From positions 29,143-93,142 of the forward strand of contig JAWQEG010003706.1 in assembly GCA_033782935.1 (NCBI GenBank): a DNA stretch of 64,000 bases, written 5' to 3'. The DNA is from Petrolisthes cinctipes (lineage: Eukaryota > Arthropoda > Malacostraca > Decapoda > Porcellanidae). The notes under the pieces were generated by a model, which saw nothing but the letters and a program-made list of their open reading frames with translations, had not been told where the DNA came from and did no database searches. Below, one piece after another: positions 20,266 through 32,465 of the stretch. Positions within the stretch are counted from its first letter, which is position 1. Every line of letters begins with the position of its first letter. A program made the translations under genes and the position numbers.

Positions 20266-23200
20266 AAAGTCACTGGTTACTGGAGAGGGACAAGAATATT
20301 CCACCTGGGCTGTACCACGAAATCATGACTGTATAATCTTGACTGTCCAACTGTACATGGTGGTGAGTTTCATTCAATGTTTTTTCCTATGCATATAACC
20401 TGCACATTTATCTAATTTTCAGATCTGTGTTTAAAACTGGATAAAGTAACCTACGAAATAAGTAAACATAAATAGAGTATACTATATGAATACATAGGCA
20501 ATAACTTGTCTCAATTTTTTTTTTTTTTTTTTAATGTTAAGTAAAATGTAATACTTCAAAGAACGTTAATGGAGTGCAGAAAGTGTGCGTGCATCTTGTA
20601 AGAATGCACTGTGCTCTCATGGCCTCAACAATAAGAACGCGTGGTAGAGGGGGGAGAGAGATAATGCTTGCCTTCTTGAGATAATAGAGTAAATCACACT
20701 CCATATTAACCACGGTGGAAATAACTAATATCCACCCAAATTGCACACTTGTCATGAGAATGGAAAAAGATCCCTTGTATTACTCCAAATTAACTTTAGA
20801 CTCTCATGGCTTTATCGAGTATAGGACAGGGGTCGGTGCTTATTTGTTCTGGTCTATCGGGTAGGAAAGTCATTCTCTGTCACCTCGTGTCATCGACAAA
20901 CTTTCACTCTGTTCACTATCTTATCTCTTCCTTATGGGATAATTGCGACCCCGTGTTGAGTGATGGTCTGGGCAGGTTAGTTTATCATTACTGAGTAGGC
21001 AATTTGAATATGATTTTACCTTGCAGTATATGAAGAGCAAGAAAGAGCAATTTAAGATTCAGATCTTCATACTGAGTTCATTTATAGGAAAGTTCTGGTG
21101 ACAAAAGTTAATTTCCTTCAGTTCCATATTAGGCGGTTGGTGATTTCGATATTCATGAGTAAATTTAATATGTTAATAATCTTCAACTCGGAATCATATA
21201 TAAAAACCCAGACAATTGACTTATTAGCATAGTACAATAAGTGAAGAAAAACTCTGATTCATAGACAGGTTAAAGATACTCTAACGTATTGCATATATAT
21301 ATATAACCAGAACGTATAGTCGTCGACGCTAATAGGAGGTACATACTGCGATGCAAAGTCTCATTCTATTCACACCAAGAATCAATCTGGCTGTTTTGAT
21401 ATCTGGATTCTGAAATAAAATTATGTCAAGAAACAGAAGACAAGTAGCCAGGTATGGAAACACCAACCTCACTGGTTTGAAAGAACGAGAATCCACAACG
21501 CTGCATACTGTATTCAGTTCATCGGGTCATGAAAGTATTGGTACAAAAAGTATCTAATGCCTACCAAAAACATTCGAACAACTGCTGATGTCAGACACTA
21601 ATACTGTACTTCGGTGACCTTCATTCTGTAGTCAAATATACACCAATGCTTTTGTGACCCAGTGAACCAGACTGAAAGACGGGTACCTGTTCTGTATGGA
21701 TAAACCTCAACATCAGGTAGCGCTTCATTATTTGCATAAAAAGAGCCCTGGTCCCGATGAGACACCATGATTGTGCACTGAGAACTTTTTATCACTTCAT
21801 TAATCTTTCGACAAATGCATATCTCAACTTCTCAAACCCCATCTTTTACTGTGACCTCAAGACCCAATATGGCGTCACTCGGATACTGGCAGGTCTTAAC
21901 ACCTATCCTTTCATGTGATTCCCCCTGTACATGACCTTATCACTAAAGCATTATCAGTTGCTACTCTAGGGACGTGGCCTCACTCACACCGGTATATACA
22001 GGAGCTGTGAAAAGTATGTGACTAGTGAAGGATTATTAATTTCCAAGTGAAGAATGCGATGTATGTTTGGACAGTGTGACCATACAGTTAGCATTGAAGG
22101 ATTACCGTATGTTGAGTGAGTTAGGATAAGATTATACTGTTTATGGTAACCATCCCCTATATTGTAGTATGTTCTTCGAAACATTAATAATCACTCTGTA
22201 TTTTGTATTTAAACATAGTATTGAAATGTCCATCACTCGCATTTATTGGTAGTGTGGTGTCATATGGATTTTACACAATCTGGGACATAAAACTCTTTGA
22301 GTGACTGTACTAGATGCACATCTATCATCAATGATTCGCTGTCGTACGATAACATCTCGTCCGCCTTCAAGATTATTCATTATGACTTCTAGGGACTGGG
22401 ATTCAGATTTCAGATCCTCTTGCAGGCGTCCATATGTCCCAGATCCCTCGTTACCTCGGCGTGGCTCAGGGCACTTAATGGTAGCCCAGAACAATTACCC
22501 AAATTAGCGTGTCTTCCCTTGCTCGTGTACAGATGGAGAAGCCTCAGAGCATCCTTGCCTCAGAGTATTACGTTTTCCCACAAATAAAACTCGAAAATTT
22601 CCAAGTGTTTATATGGAGCCCATCGTTCGTTAATAGTAAGCAGTGGACGGAGTTTTCAGAGCCTACTGGTCTTCATTTGAAGGATAATGTGGACTTTGTA
22701 GGAAATTGTAGCATTTTGTTTTTGCATCTATTCCTTACATAGCAGCGAGATCTCAATATTGTCATGCGTGCACTGTATTGCCAGTGAATTTGACGTATGT
22801 AAGTGTGTGTGTGTGTGTGTGTGTCCTTAGTTATTACATGAGTTTATATTACTGTTTGTGTGCATGTATATGAATAAATATAGTTATATGACAATACTCG
22901 ATGTAATACAAGTGTCCTTGTATACGAGTCAATCTATGATTCTTTCCTTTGCACTGTGTTGAATATATATGTTATTATGTGCGTTTTCTTTCGTACGTTC
23001 ACGAGTGCTTCTGTATTTAAGCCCGTGTTCTGCTTAAAAAACAAGAATAGAAGATAAGGAATCACTTCATAATTTCGGAGTTAGAAGGCAAAGCATTCAA
23101 TTACCCCGACGATGCCAAACCTGTTCATCTGAGATAACCGTCCATCATCAGTGTCTCCTCACCAAGAATAACACATCTCCCGCTTTTTAAACCAACACCT

Positions 23201-23639
23201 AATTCGCCTTTAATAATAACATGTCACATAATAACTTTATATCACCACAGAACACCATCTGCACAACACACCAGCTAAGAATGCCACAATACACTACCAA
23301 CTTAATACTGTCCAGCCTCTCTGCAGATAATAATTCACACTACCTAGAGAGAAACTTTTTTTATACGTCCAGACTTTAATTACTTGGAAGAGTCACTGAT
23401 TTGAGGACAACAATCTTTCTTTATATCTGTTATGAAATCCATTGGAATCCGGTGGAAGAAAGAATGAAGAAAGTATTGGTCTAATCATATATTTGACGCG
23501 TGTCAAATTGAAATCAATTATTACACGTAAGTAGTAATACCTGTGTAATCCAGATATGTTTTCTCCAGTCTTGTGTCATAAGAAAATTCAAGAAGTTATT
23601 ACTGAAATCGAATGCTTTCTGCACCATTAACCAGAGTTT
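20266..23639. other. Long single-copy stretch, no gene recognised
   Basis: AT-rich DNA with minor simple repeats: a T run at 20515-20532, short TA near 21293-21304 and (GT)n at 22803-22824. Open frames at 22301-22507, 22243-22494 (minus) and 22509-22742 are not low-complexity, but I recognise no domain and see no splice structure linking them. Confidence 0.45.
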
Positions 23640-23825
23640 TAGAAATAGATATTCAACACCTGTCCACGTACCGCCAACATACGATTTTCAGACCAGTTCA
23701 ATTCCCGAACATGTGCCGCTAACAAAATGTAATAATACACAAGAAGTTCGAAGTCCGAACTCGCTCTCTCAACACATAATAACCGGACCAGATCCAGACC
23801 CGAACTTGTTCCGCCCCAACACATG
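23640..23825. repeat. Diverged tandem repeat, ~46-50-bp unit, about four copies
   Basis: On the minus strand, units begin TGTTGGGGCGGAACAAGTTC, TGTTGAGAGAGCGAGTTCGG, TGTTAGCGGCACATGTTCGG and GTTGGCGGTACGTGGAC. Each has a GTTCGG box and a downstream TGG-CCG or TGGTCTG motif. Because unit length is near a multiple of three, the overlapping minus frames show an echo of the repeat (LDLVRLL / FELLVYY / LNWSENR). No protein family is suggested. Confidence 0.6.
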
Positions 23826-25107
23826 ATGAAGGGCTACATCCGCTTCCCCTAATTTCCTGCTTGTGAAGGAAAAACTTGTTCGAGATGTCCCTCAGCTGGG
23901 ATCGCCTCTCACCTCCCCTCACTACTCTCACGATCCGCTGACCCAGACGTGCAATAATTGTCAACGATCTGCTTCCACTGCAATGCTTTGGGGTATATTG
24001 GCTTGCAGTCTGGACAATTATTATTCTCAAAGAGCGCTCTAAGTTTAACTCTTTCTTGTAAGATATATTACATAGTTAGGAACATCAGAGTATCCTTAGG
24101 AGGTTACGTTGGATCATGGAAGTGTTATATGTGGTGGCTTTTTGGTTAGTGTGAACAAGGCAATAACAAGGGCAGGGAACACTATCCATTTGAGGTTGTA
24201 CAGAGCTGTGATGGATAAATATATTATTTTATTTTGGATTGAAATACTGTAAGACTAGAGTCCGCTACTGCACTTCTGGCCTTAAGAAACTATAAATAAC
24301 ATATTTGCCATAAATTTTTCTTCCTAATGTAGTATTTATATCTTACCATATTTTATAAAACAAAAACCAATTGCTTTCCAACAGGACTCTTCAGGTTTAC
24401 TGTCCTTGCACTATATATGAAATCCCAATTGTCTGCTGGTGATTCGTACCAGATACCCTGAAAACAGGAATTCCACCAAAACCACTGTACCAAGACCTGT
24501 GCTTCAAATCCGACTGCACGTGGATGTTGGATAAATACTGGTGCAGATCATACTGTAGATACAGCCAAAATAAAAAGTTCGTAGAAAAATTCCATTCATC
24601 ATCGTATTTATGATACCAACATTGTCCATACACAATGTCATGTATCCTACTTAGTATAAATGTATATGTAGTATACATACGGCCCCTGACGACTTCATGT
24701 GACATGTATAGAGTAGTTTACAGTTGACTGTAATACTTTGTCAGTTTTTATATAAAAATGGGAGGAAATTTCTTTACTCTATACCTAGACAACACAGTGA
24801 GAACAAGCTTAATGTTGAGGGCAACTTGCGATAGAAAGTGAAAAATTATCCAAGGAAATGTTGAACAAATATCGGATACCCTTATTAGAATTCGACCTTG
24901 GTAATCTATAACAATAATAGTACAATATTTCCAACCTTTATCATTGATACTCAAACCTGCGTTGTAATTCTGTGATGTACAGTATATTAAATGTTTAACA
25001 ATAACAGACAATGTATTGATTACCATAATTTAAGCTTATATTAAACACATGATGCATCACCCAAACACGCTAGAAATTGCGGCTAGATAATGCTTTACCC
25101 GCTCGTA
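23826..25107. other. Spacer, no gene recognised
   Basis: Single-copy AT-rich sequence. The minus frames at 24397-24705 and 24748-25026 show no known domain. Confidence 0.45.
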
Positions 25108-25262
25108 TTAAGGAACCTATAATGTAGTAAGACAATTGGAGGTAAATGAGTCCTTCAAATATTGCCACGTAATACCACCTATATGGAAGGAGCTTGTTCC
25201 TTGGCATAGTCAGGAGGAATCAGAAACATCCAATTCTCATACACGACCGCAGGGTCCTTTAA
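25108..25262. mobile_element. TTAA foldback MITE (155 bp)
   Basis: The element starts TTAAGGAACCTATAATG and ends CAGGGTCCTTTAA, with TTAA at both borders. The inner arms are ATGAGTCCTTCAAATATTGCC (about 25145-25165) and CCTTGGCATAGTCAGGAGGA (about 25199-25218), then ATCAG. It is slightly more diverged than the copy at 19393. Confidence 0.8.
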
Positions 25263-25334
25263 AACAATGACTCCACCACTCCTATCTCAAAGTTACACTG
25301 TTTCTATTAAGAAGTTACGGCACTCCTGCTCCGA

Positions 25335-25366
25335 CGGTACGGTACGGTACGGTACGGTACGGTACG
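25335..25366. repeat. Pentanucleotide microsatellite (CGGTA)6
   Basis: Six perfect CGGTA units followed by a partial one. A CpG-containing pentamer run is unusual among the AT- and CA-type repeats here. Confidence 0.97.
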
Positions 25367-25394
25367 CCTCTTAGACTCTGAATGTACGCTGCTG

Positions 25395-25790
25395 CTGTCC
25401 TAATCTTGTTCTGAAGTCAAGCCTCTCCAGTACTGAAGTTAAGTTGCTCCTATCCTGAGCTCACGCCTGTGACTGTTCTGAAGTTAAGCTGCTCCTGTCC
25501 TGAAGTGTACCTGTCTTGTTCTGAAGTTAGCCTGCCCTGTTTTTTTAAAGTTAAGCTGCCTCTTTTATGAAGTTACACCCGCCCTGTTCTGAAGTAAGAA
25601 CTGCTCCTCTCATGAAGTTAAGCTGTTCCTCTCATGAAGTTAAGCTGCTCCTGTCATGAAGTTAAGCTGCTCCTGTCATGAAGTTAAGCTGCTCCTGTCA
25701 TGAATTTAAGCTGCTCCTGTCCTTAACTCACCCCAGCCCTGCTCTGACGTTAAGCTAGTGCTGTTCTGAATGTACGCTGGTGTTATTCTG
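25395..25790. repeat. 22-bp minisatellite (GAAGTTAAGCTGCTCCTGTC)
   Basis: The unit GAAGTTAAGCTGCTCCTGTC plus AT is near-perfect for about five copies at 25610-25710. Decayed versions (TGAAGTTACACCCGCCCTGT, TCTGAAGTTAGCCTGCCCTG) extend on both sides. Confidence 0.92.
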
Positions 25791-25909
25791 AAGGCCGTAA
25801 TTACTGACGTGTAAAGCGTGCAGGTGTTGGTGGCCTCAGCTGGTAAACACACACTTCTATGATTATTTTCCTGCTTGCCCAACCACACCCACCTCCACCC
25901 TCCTTCCTC

Positions 25910-25969
25910 ATCCCTCTCTTTCTCTCTAACACACACACACACACATTCAGAGAGAGAGAGAGAGAGAGA
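25910..25969. repeat. Compound TC/CA/GA microsatellite
   Basis: TCTCTTTCTCTC, then (CA)n at 25928-25945, then (GA)n at 25950-25969. Confidence 0.95.
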
Positions 25970-26609
25970 CGTTCTCTCAGGGACACTGGACCGGCTCAAA
26001 AATAATGTCCCCTTTGCAGACAGAATTGATGGAAGATGAAGATACAGACTGAGCCAAAGGTTTAATGTTGCTCATCCATTTATACGCACTGAAATTGTTA
26101 GTAGGAGAAGCTGTGGTCGCAGGGGAAGACATGTTTACGGATTGCGATTAAGTTCACTCATTATTAAACATTAATGAACTCTGTTCTCTTTACTACCAGA
26201 GACAGTGTACTTACTGTATATACATGTCAAAATAAATCCATGCTGAATGACTCTACGATATCCATACCAATTAAGGATCGTTATAGAAAACCTTCCTCTT
26301 TTAAACAGATTTTAGCAGTTTATAATATATATACTGTAAAAATAAAAGGTAGATCAAGTCAAAGCTCTTCGACGTGGTACAGGGAATAAGGAAGACAAGA
26401 GTATAGTAGGTATAAACATGTGATGACACTATGAATCTATGTTTTTCTCATATTTACAGTGTCAATGTAGTTGTGAGTTAGAAAAGAGTACGACAAACTT
26501 TACAAACTATGGACTCAATCACGTCTATAATCAGCAAAAATTAGTATTTCCTTTAAAAAGCCAAGTAAAAAGTCTATCAAGTGTTCAACTTCCTCATAAA
26601 ACAAGATTA
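25970..26609. other. Spacer, no gene
   Basis: AT-rich single-copy sequence between the microsatellite and the satellite-like array. Confidence 0.5.
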
Positions 26610-27170
26610 AGATATACGAATTTATTGCTAATAAAATCTAGTTAGGAGAGCGAGTAAAATGTCAGGGCCTTGAAGACAGTCACCAGAAGTGATAGTAAAT
26701 CAAAGAGCTGTTTGGGAAGTTTCTCGGGTTTTTCCTCGTCATCAAATCACTGTTAAGATTTACGATGCTGGTAACCTAAAGCCTAGAGTGTGAGAAGAAT
26801 GGTCCTTAACCCAGAAAACAGTCACTCGGACAGTAAATATCATAGTAAATTAGAGAACCGTTCTAACATATTCCACATGCATCGCCATCAAATCAAGAGA
26901 AAATTTATGATGCTGGTTAACCAATACCTAACGTGTGAGTTGACCACTAGTGGGACCTGAACACAGACACTCGATATAGCAGAAAAACAACAAAGTATCT
27001 CGAATTCTTCCTCAACTTTTCCCTTCCAGCTGATTAGATGAAGATTTACGATCCTGATTATCAAGACACTGGAGTGTAAGAAGGGCGTAGGAGAGACACA
27101 AGGCAACATTCGATATAAGATGCCACAGTAAATCATCTATCTGCTTCGTGATGAGGACCTCACCTTACAA
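26610..27170. repeat. Degenerate satellite-like array, ~143-bp monomer, 3-4 copies
   Basis: The landmark AGATTTACGATGCTGG (26756), AAATTTATGATGCTGG (26901) and AGATTTACGATCCTGA (27042) recurs at 145 and 141 bp. Other landmarks keep the same phase: GAGTGTGAGAAG / CGTGTGAGTTGA / GAGTGTAAGAAG, CAGTCACT / CAGACACT, ATAGTAAATTAGAGAACC / CACAGTAAATCATCTATC, and CCATCAAATCA before each start. An earlier partial monomer begins near 26610. Monomer length is close to nucleosomal DNA, typical of satellites, but the copies are well diverged. Confidence 0.75.
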
Positions 27171-27772
27171 AGTTAGATGGCTGATTAACGGCTGGAAAAA
27201 CGGGTCCCTGCCTCTAGTACTGGATAAATGTGCTCAATAATTTCACAGCAAGACCCTACTCAGTGCAAATTTACCTAGTGTGCAAACTCTTGCTTTAATA
27301 TAAAGGAGTTTATTGAAATCAGTTTAATTTGAATTGGCTATACAATGGCACAACGATGTTGTTATCAGTAATACTGTATTTACAAAAAGTTATTCTTCAA
27401 AATTTTAATATTATAACACTTTATAAAACTATTATAATTTTATTACTCTCAAATTTAACCCAAAAAACTCAGATCGACCATAATGGGAATAGAATGCTAA
27501 CAGATTAACGGCACCACCAGCATGAGAACACGAATGTAAAACACTAAGAACAACAATTAAGAAAGGCCAGAGAAACGAATCAACACCACAGTGAGTGCGA
27601 TAACAAGAAGGTATAACACGAAAAACACTTGTTAAGCAGCGAGAGAGAACACATCTCACGCCAGCTCGTATCGCTGTTCCAGTCAAGTGTTGAGTTACGA
27701 CCATGAAACTGACGACCGACTTAAGTATTCCCCCCGCGAACCCTCAACACCGTCTTAGTCTCGCTGATTGAC

Positions 27773-27775
<3 letters not shown>
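27171..27775. other. Spacer, no gene
   Basis: AT-rich to about 27480, then mixed composition. The minus-strand 90-codon frame at 27432-27704 has no recognisable domain. Confidence 0.45.

Positions 27776-27804
<29 letters not shown>
27776..27804. repeat. GT microsatellite
   Basis: A pure (GT)n run of about 28 bp. Confidence 0.97.
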
Positions 27805-28742
27805 ATCATCCTCTACTGAAGTTTGAGTTGGCCTTGAATCAAGTAGTAAGATCTTTGAGGTACAGCTTCGGACTTAATCGTTATATCCTTCATCGACAAA
27901 CACACAAACATACGGTTGTGTGTAGCCTACCGGGTTAGTATATGGGAGGAAGAAGAGAAAAGTATAGGAGAGCGACTGAACAGAAAAGAGTCGATGATCA
28001 GTTAAAATTAATGATAGGTAAAGATGGCGAATACGTTGGCTGATATAAATATTTTTGGAATAGTTCTCTCGTTTTATACACATTATATAATACATCCTTA
28101 CTTACTCACTAGCATCAAAAACACCAAAACGAGTACGGATACATTTCAACCAAAAAGAGAAAGCTTGTGCATCTGTATTTGTGCATTTATTTCAACAACA
28201 TCACCTTTGCCCACCAAGACGAATTAACGAATGTCTTAAATCAACACATGTACTGTAAATATTGATGTCTAACGATAGGTCGGCTATTAAGGGATGTGAC
28301 AGTACTGTCATAGTAGTTCCCAAACCTACCAATATATGAACATTTCTCTGTTCTTATCAACATGCATTTGATTCGAAACGGAATTGGTGTTGACATAATT
28401 AATTTAAACACAGTGAATAGAGGCTATAGGAAGTGTGGTCAGCATAACACCTTCCACAACTCACACCGGCAGCCATGATGAGACACACACACACACACAC
28501 ACACACACAGGCTCCAACTCCTCGCAGCCTTCATCACACTCAACCTTCAACAACATCATAATTATATATTTCTCCCTATCCATGGACGTCCTTTATCACT
28601 TTACCTTGCGTCCTGGAGAGTGATGATGTACCAACTTGAACACGACCAACGGAAACACGGACACACAAAGGATAAATAAAGTGGGAGGTAATGACAGCAG
28701 TGGTGGAGTCTTGATGTGGTGATGCAGGGTGTACTGAACTGC
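27805..28742. other. Spacer with one CA tract, no gene
   Basis: (AC)n at 28484-28509 is the only simple repeat. Short open frames are unremarkable. Confidence 0.5.
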
Positions 28743-29000
28743 ATCCCTCCCTATACCTAACCCCAGTCCCCCTCCCCATGCCTCCCTACCCAATTCCAGT
28801 CCCCCTCCCCATGCCTCCCTACCCAACTCCAGTCCCCCTCCCCATGCCTCCCTACCCAACTCCAGTACCCCTCCCCATCCCTCCCTACCCAACTCCAGTC
28901 CGCCTCCCCATCCCTCCCTACCCAACTCCAGTCCCCCTCCCCATGCCTCCCTACCCAACTCCAGTCCCCCTCCCCATGCCTCACTACCCCCCCCCCCTCC
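28743..29000. repeat. 33-bp C-rich minisatellite, about 7 copies
   Basis: The unit CCCCATGCCTCCCTACCCAA plus CTCCAGTCCCCCT (33 bp) is repeated about seven times with single-base variants (ATGCC/ATCCC, AACTCC/AATTCC). As 33 is a multiple of three, a plus-strand 153-codon Pro-rich frame and minus-strand Gly/Trp/Arg-rich frames stay open. The minus strand is G-rich with quadruplex potential. Confidence 0.95.
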
Positions 29001-29556
29001 GTCTCACCTCCCTTCAGTGCCCTACCTCTCCCCTCCACCTCTTGCCTCCTATTCCTCCCTCTTCTAACCCCTCTATCCCTCGCTTCTCTCATCCCCCTCC
29101 ATCTCCAGCAATCCCCCCCCCCCTTCTCCCACTCTTCCCAGTATCACCTTCCTTCCGTCTCCCTCCCTCCCTCCTTCGGCGTTCTCCAGGGAGTTGTCAG
29201 TTACATAATTTAATATATCTTATTCAAAATTTTCCTTGATTGACGGAAATGTTCTGTGGAAATAGGAATTGTTTAAGACAATTTAATTAATTTTATTATA
29301 TCCATCACTGACTTTACTGTAATAGAGACATTAACTTTTGCAAAATACAAACTTAAACGTTTAATAATGTATGACAGGTAGGACTATAAGTTGCAATAAT
29401 TTCACAGCACAAAAGTGTTTAAAGTTACCCATATAATAATGTTAGAAGCAACTTAACTCTTGTAGTTGGCTTTTTAGTACCCAGAAAACACAATAAAGAC
29501 ACGGGGACAAAATTGCCGTAATACAGAACAGCTTTGTAGGCTTCAGGACCAATAGA
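29001..29556. other. C-rich flank then AT-rich spacer, no gene
   Basis: To about 29190 the sequence is a degenerate CCCTCC/CCCCCC flank of the minisatellite. From there it is AT-rich and single copy. Confidence 0.55.
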
Positions 29557-29635
29557 ATGCTAGAGTGTTGGTAGGCGTGTCATCTAGAGTGTTGGTAGGC
29601 GTGTCATCCAGTGTGTTGGTAGGCGTGTCATCTAC
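29557..29635. repeat. 24-bp tandem repeat, three copies
   Basis: CTAGAGTGTTGGTAGGCGTG plus TCAT is present three times; the third copy reads CCAGTGTGTTGG. Confidence 0.93.
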
Positions 29636-31163
29636 AGCACCGAGGAAATTTCAGGTCAACAAATTCCCAAAGTGTGGCGAGGCGGATCCTCCTCAATCCT
29701 GTTTTCATAACTGATGAATTTCGCTCCTACTTCATTGTACCCAAATTAGACTTAATAATGCTCCATCTATCTATCTCTAATTTAGATAATAAGAACCCGA
29801 AGTAAAAAGTATTCCCAACATTGGTTCCACATTCGAAGAAGTTGTCTCAGTTCGGAACACAGCTGGGAAGTGTGCAACGGTGCGGAGAGAATGAAATGTG
29901 ATTGGAAGAGGCAGAGCAAGTGAGTGATAGCATCATACAAGTCGCTGCTTAGAATGGCAATGGATGTCTAATGAACCTGAAGAAGTTCACGCCAGAGTGG
30001 TAACTAGCGATCTTATACCCTGATATGCTAACTGCCATACACAGCTTAGGTACTGAAAAAAACACACACAAAAATGTAAACACACACACACACAAAAAAA
30101 ACAATAGTATATTTAGCTCAGCCACTGGAAGCGAATGAATTGTTGGGGCACACATTAAACTATATGTGGTTGAAAATATGATTTAATTTGTCATATGGTA
30201 ATTTCATTGTTTCAGATTTCGGTGTGCTAAATATTGTGTATCACTTCTTTAGTTGGCAACACTGTGTAGCCTATCCTTCCAACTTCAACCTGGCAACAAG
30301 GGGTACCAACCCAGGCTTCAAAAGCATTAATACCGATCAAACCATTCAATTCCATACATCCTTACAGTCGGTTTCCTGTCTCCCTTATGCACTGGTGCTT
30401 TGGAATCGTTAATCCATATGCTGCCTAGATTAAAATACTTGACAAAAATAAGAGAATTTAACCATGCCAGAAGATAGCTTAGTTTTGATATTGAAAAATG
30501 AAGAGGTCTTGAATCTGTAGCGATATCCAAAGTGCCCAAAAATATCTTCAACTTTCCTTATAAAGAGGAAGTAACCGGATATGAAAAATGATGGAGACAC
30601 ATACAGTCACAACAAATTGTCCTTGATTGCCAGTGATGGAATGGCGAGGCCAGGTGTTTCAAACTGTAAATACGTGGATTCGTTGCTTCAGTCAACCGCC
30701 TGATAATAATATGGGTATAAATGTAATGTTAAGAGTTTTTGGAAACTCATATGATATTGTTTACGGTACTTATGTGATATCAGACTTTACTTCTATAAAA
30801 TGTTTCCATGGTAAGATCTCATTTACTGAAGGAGTGATCAGAATATTTGTACATTACAAGTTTACTATTTTATGAACAATTACTGTAGCAAACAACTACT
30901 GTATGTAGCTGAGTCACCTTCTTATAATATAATGAGGGCAAGAGAGGTCTGGAAAATGACTACTAACGGTACACTAACTTAGCATCGTAGCATGAGGGCC
31001 AGATACCACAATACACATTACAAGACATCTTGGTTGTCTCCTTAAATGCTGTTTGTGGACTCGAAAACACATTAAACTTAACAAACATCAGCCCGTGGCA
31101 AGAACAGTTGACTGTTTATTGCATCAAGACAGCCTCATTTCTTCTTGCAACTTAGCGTTTTTG
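29636..31163. other. Spacer, no gene recognised
   Basis: AT-rich single-copy DNA with short CA/A-rich interruptions near 30060-30102. Open frames at 30188-30412, 30327-30551 (minus) and 30627-30875 resemble nothing known. Confidence 0.45.
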
Positions 31164-31385
31164 TCACTGTATTTTCCCCCGTATTGCCTGCATTAGTGAT
31201 GTGGGCAATACTTTAAGGGTTTTGGTGCCCCTTCGGTCCCAGCCACTAGCTTTTAGTTCTTCAACTGTCACTCTTTTCTTTCTATTTCCTTCCTGCTTGC
31301 TGTCACCTCTCTATCACCTTTTCCTGGCGCTGTATGACCTCGTTGTTGCGGCGCCTAATATCAATCAATCAATCACTGTATTTTC
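31164..31385 (+). mobile_element. Short retroposon (SINE or truncated LINE end) with 13-bp target-site duplication
   Basis: The perfect direct repeat TCACTGTATTTTC occurs at 31164-31176 and 31373-31385. The 196 bp between ends GGCGCTGTATGACCTCGTTG, then TTGCGGCGCCTAATATCAATC and an ATCA-repeat tail. A flanking duplication plus a short simple 3' tail is the signature of target-primed reverse transcription. The C/T-rich body (about 31250-31320) and the conserved-looking GCGGCGCCTAAT end resemble 3' ends of short arthropod retroposons as I recall them. No tRNA boxes were seen, so a 5'-truncated LINE tail is as likely as a SINE. Confidence 0.78.
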
Positions 31386-32304
31386 GTCTCTGTATTTATG
31401 TGTCCGATCGTGCATGTACTTAGGAGAGACAATGAGAGGGAGTACAATAAGCTTTCAATGCGCTGACTACATAGATGGATTCAAAACTACTGTATATTAC
31501 TACGAAGCAGAGTTCACATCCAGCATTTTTTTATGAAATATTTATGTGAAGCGATAATCAAATATATTTACACTCATGCATTATAATATATTGTGAAAGG
31601 AAGTTGGGCAAGGAGGTTCCTATCTTTAAGTTACGGTAATCCAGATATGGATGTCTGGCTGAAAACGATTTCTCATGTAGTAGATATAGCTTACTTTAGC
31701 TAAGTAAAGCAAGAAGTTTATATAATATATATATATATTGTTTTATATTTATTTATATGATTGTTACGAATAGCCGGGTTATAGGGAACGTTCACTATAA
31801 TGGTAGGTGGTCTGCAATTGAAAGACACAAGAGCTAATATGTGAAGGAAGATGTACATCATATGACTCTGGCCAGTTTATTTTTACAGGGGAAGATGTAG
31901 ATCATACGTGACATTGGTATGTATATTTCGATATGGTTCAGTGCTTTGCTCGCTGCCTCTGTGGTTTACAACATTATAACTCTGTTACGCATGTTGTGGA
32001 AGACCATTATATGTTTTCATTTATTTATCGTCTTCTCTATCTTAAATTAACCTTCTGAATGCCTTTTTTTCCCCTCGGTTGAATTAAATCGTCTGTAATT
32101 TTGTTATATATACAGAATGGACACTGTCTCTGGTTCGAAATTAATCAGAGTGCCTCTTAAAAGGAGTTATTGTTCTCGGGCATAGTAAATCAACTGGGGA
32201 TAGACAGAAAATTATTACAATCACAAAGCTGGCAATCAAAGGTTAATTATGGTAGCATTCACAAAAATAAGTCGTAAATAGATGTGTGCTCTGTAACCTG
32301 TATA
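31386..32304. other. Spacer, no gene
   Basis: AT-rich single-copy sequence with a short TA run near 31720-31738. Confidence 0.5.
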
Positions 32305-32465
32305 TTAAGGGAGAAGTTCAGTGTTGATAAATCTGGAGCAACTGATTCCTCTAAACTATTCCAAGCAACAGGCCACCATTACTCTTGTTAATCTAGCCTT
32401 GTTTTCTAGCATACATTGGAGGAATCAAGGTGCTCTAATGTACCAAAAGTTGAATACCCCTTTAA
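32305..32465. mobile_element. Intact-ended TTAA foldback MITE (161 bp)
   Basis: The element starts TTAAGGGAGAAGTTCAGTG and ends GTTGAATACCCCTTTAA. The inner arms are ACTGATTCCTCTAAACTATTCC (about 32341-32361) and TCTAGCATACATTGGAGGAATC (about 32405-32426). The sub-terminal stretch GTTGATAAATCTGGAGCA corresponds to GTTGGTAAATCTGGAACA in the copy at 10599, so the two descend from one subfamily. Confidence 0.85.

Noticed and set aside
22243..22742. Cluster of non-repetitive open frames as a possible gene
   Set aside because: Frames lie on both strands, overlap, have no recognisable domain and are not joined by convincing splice sites.
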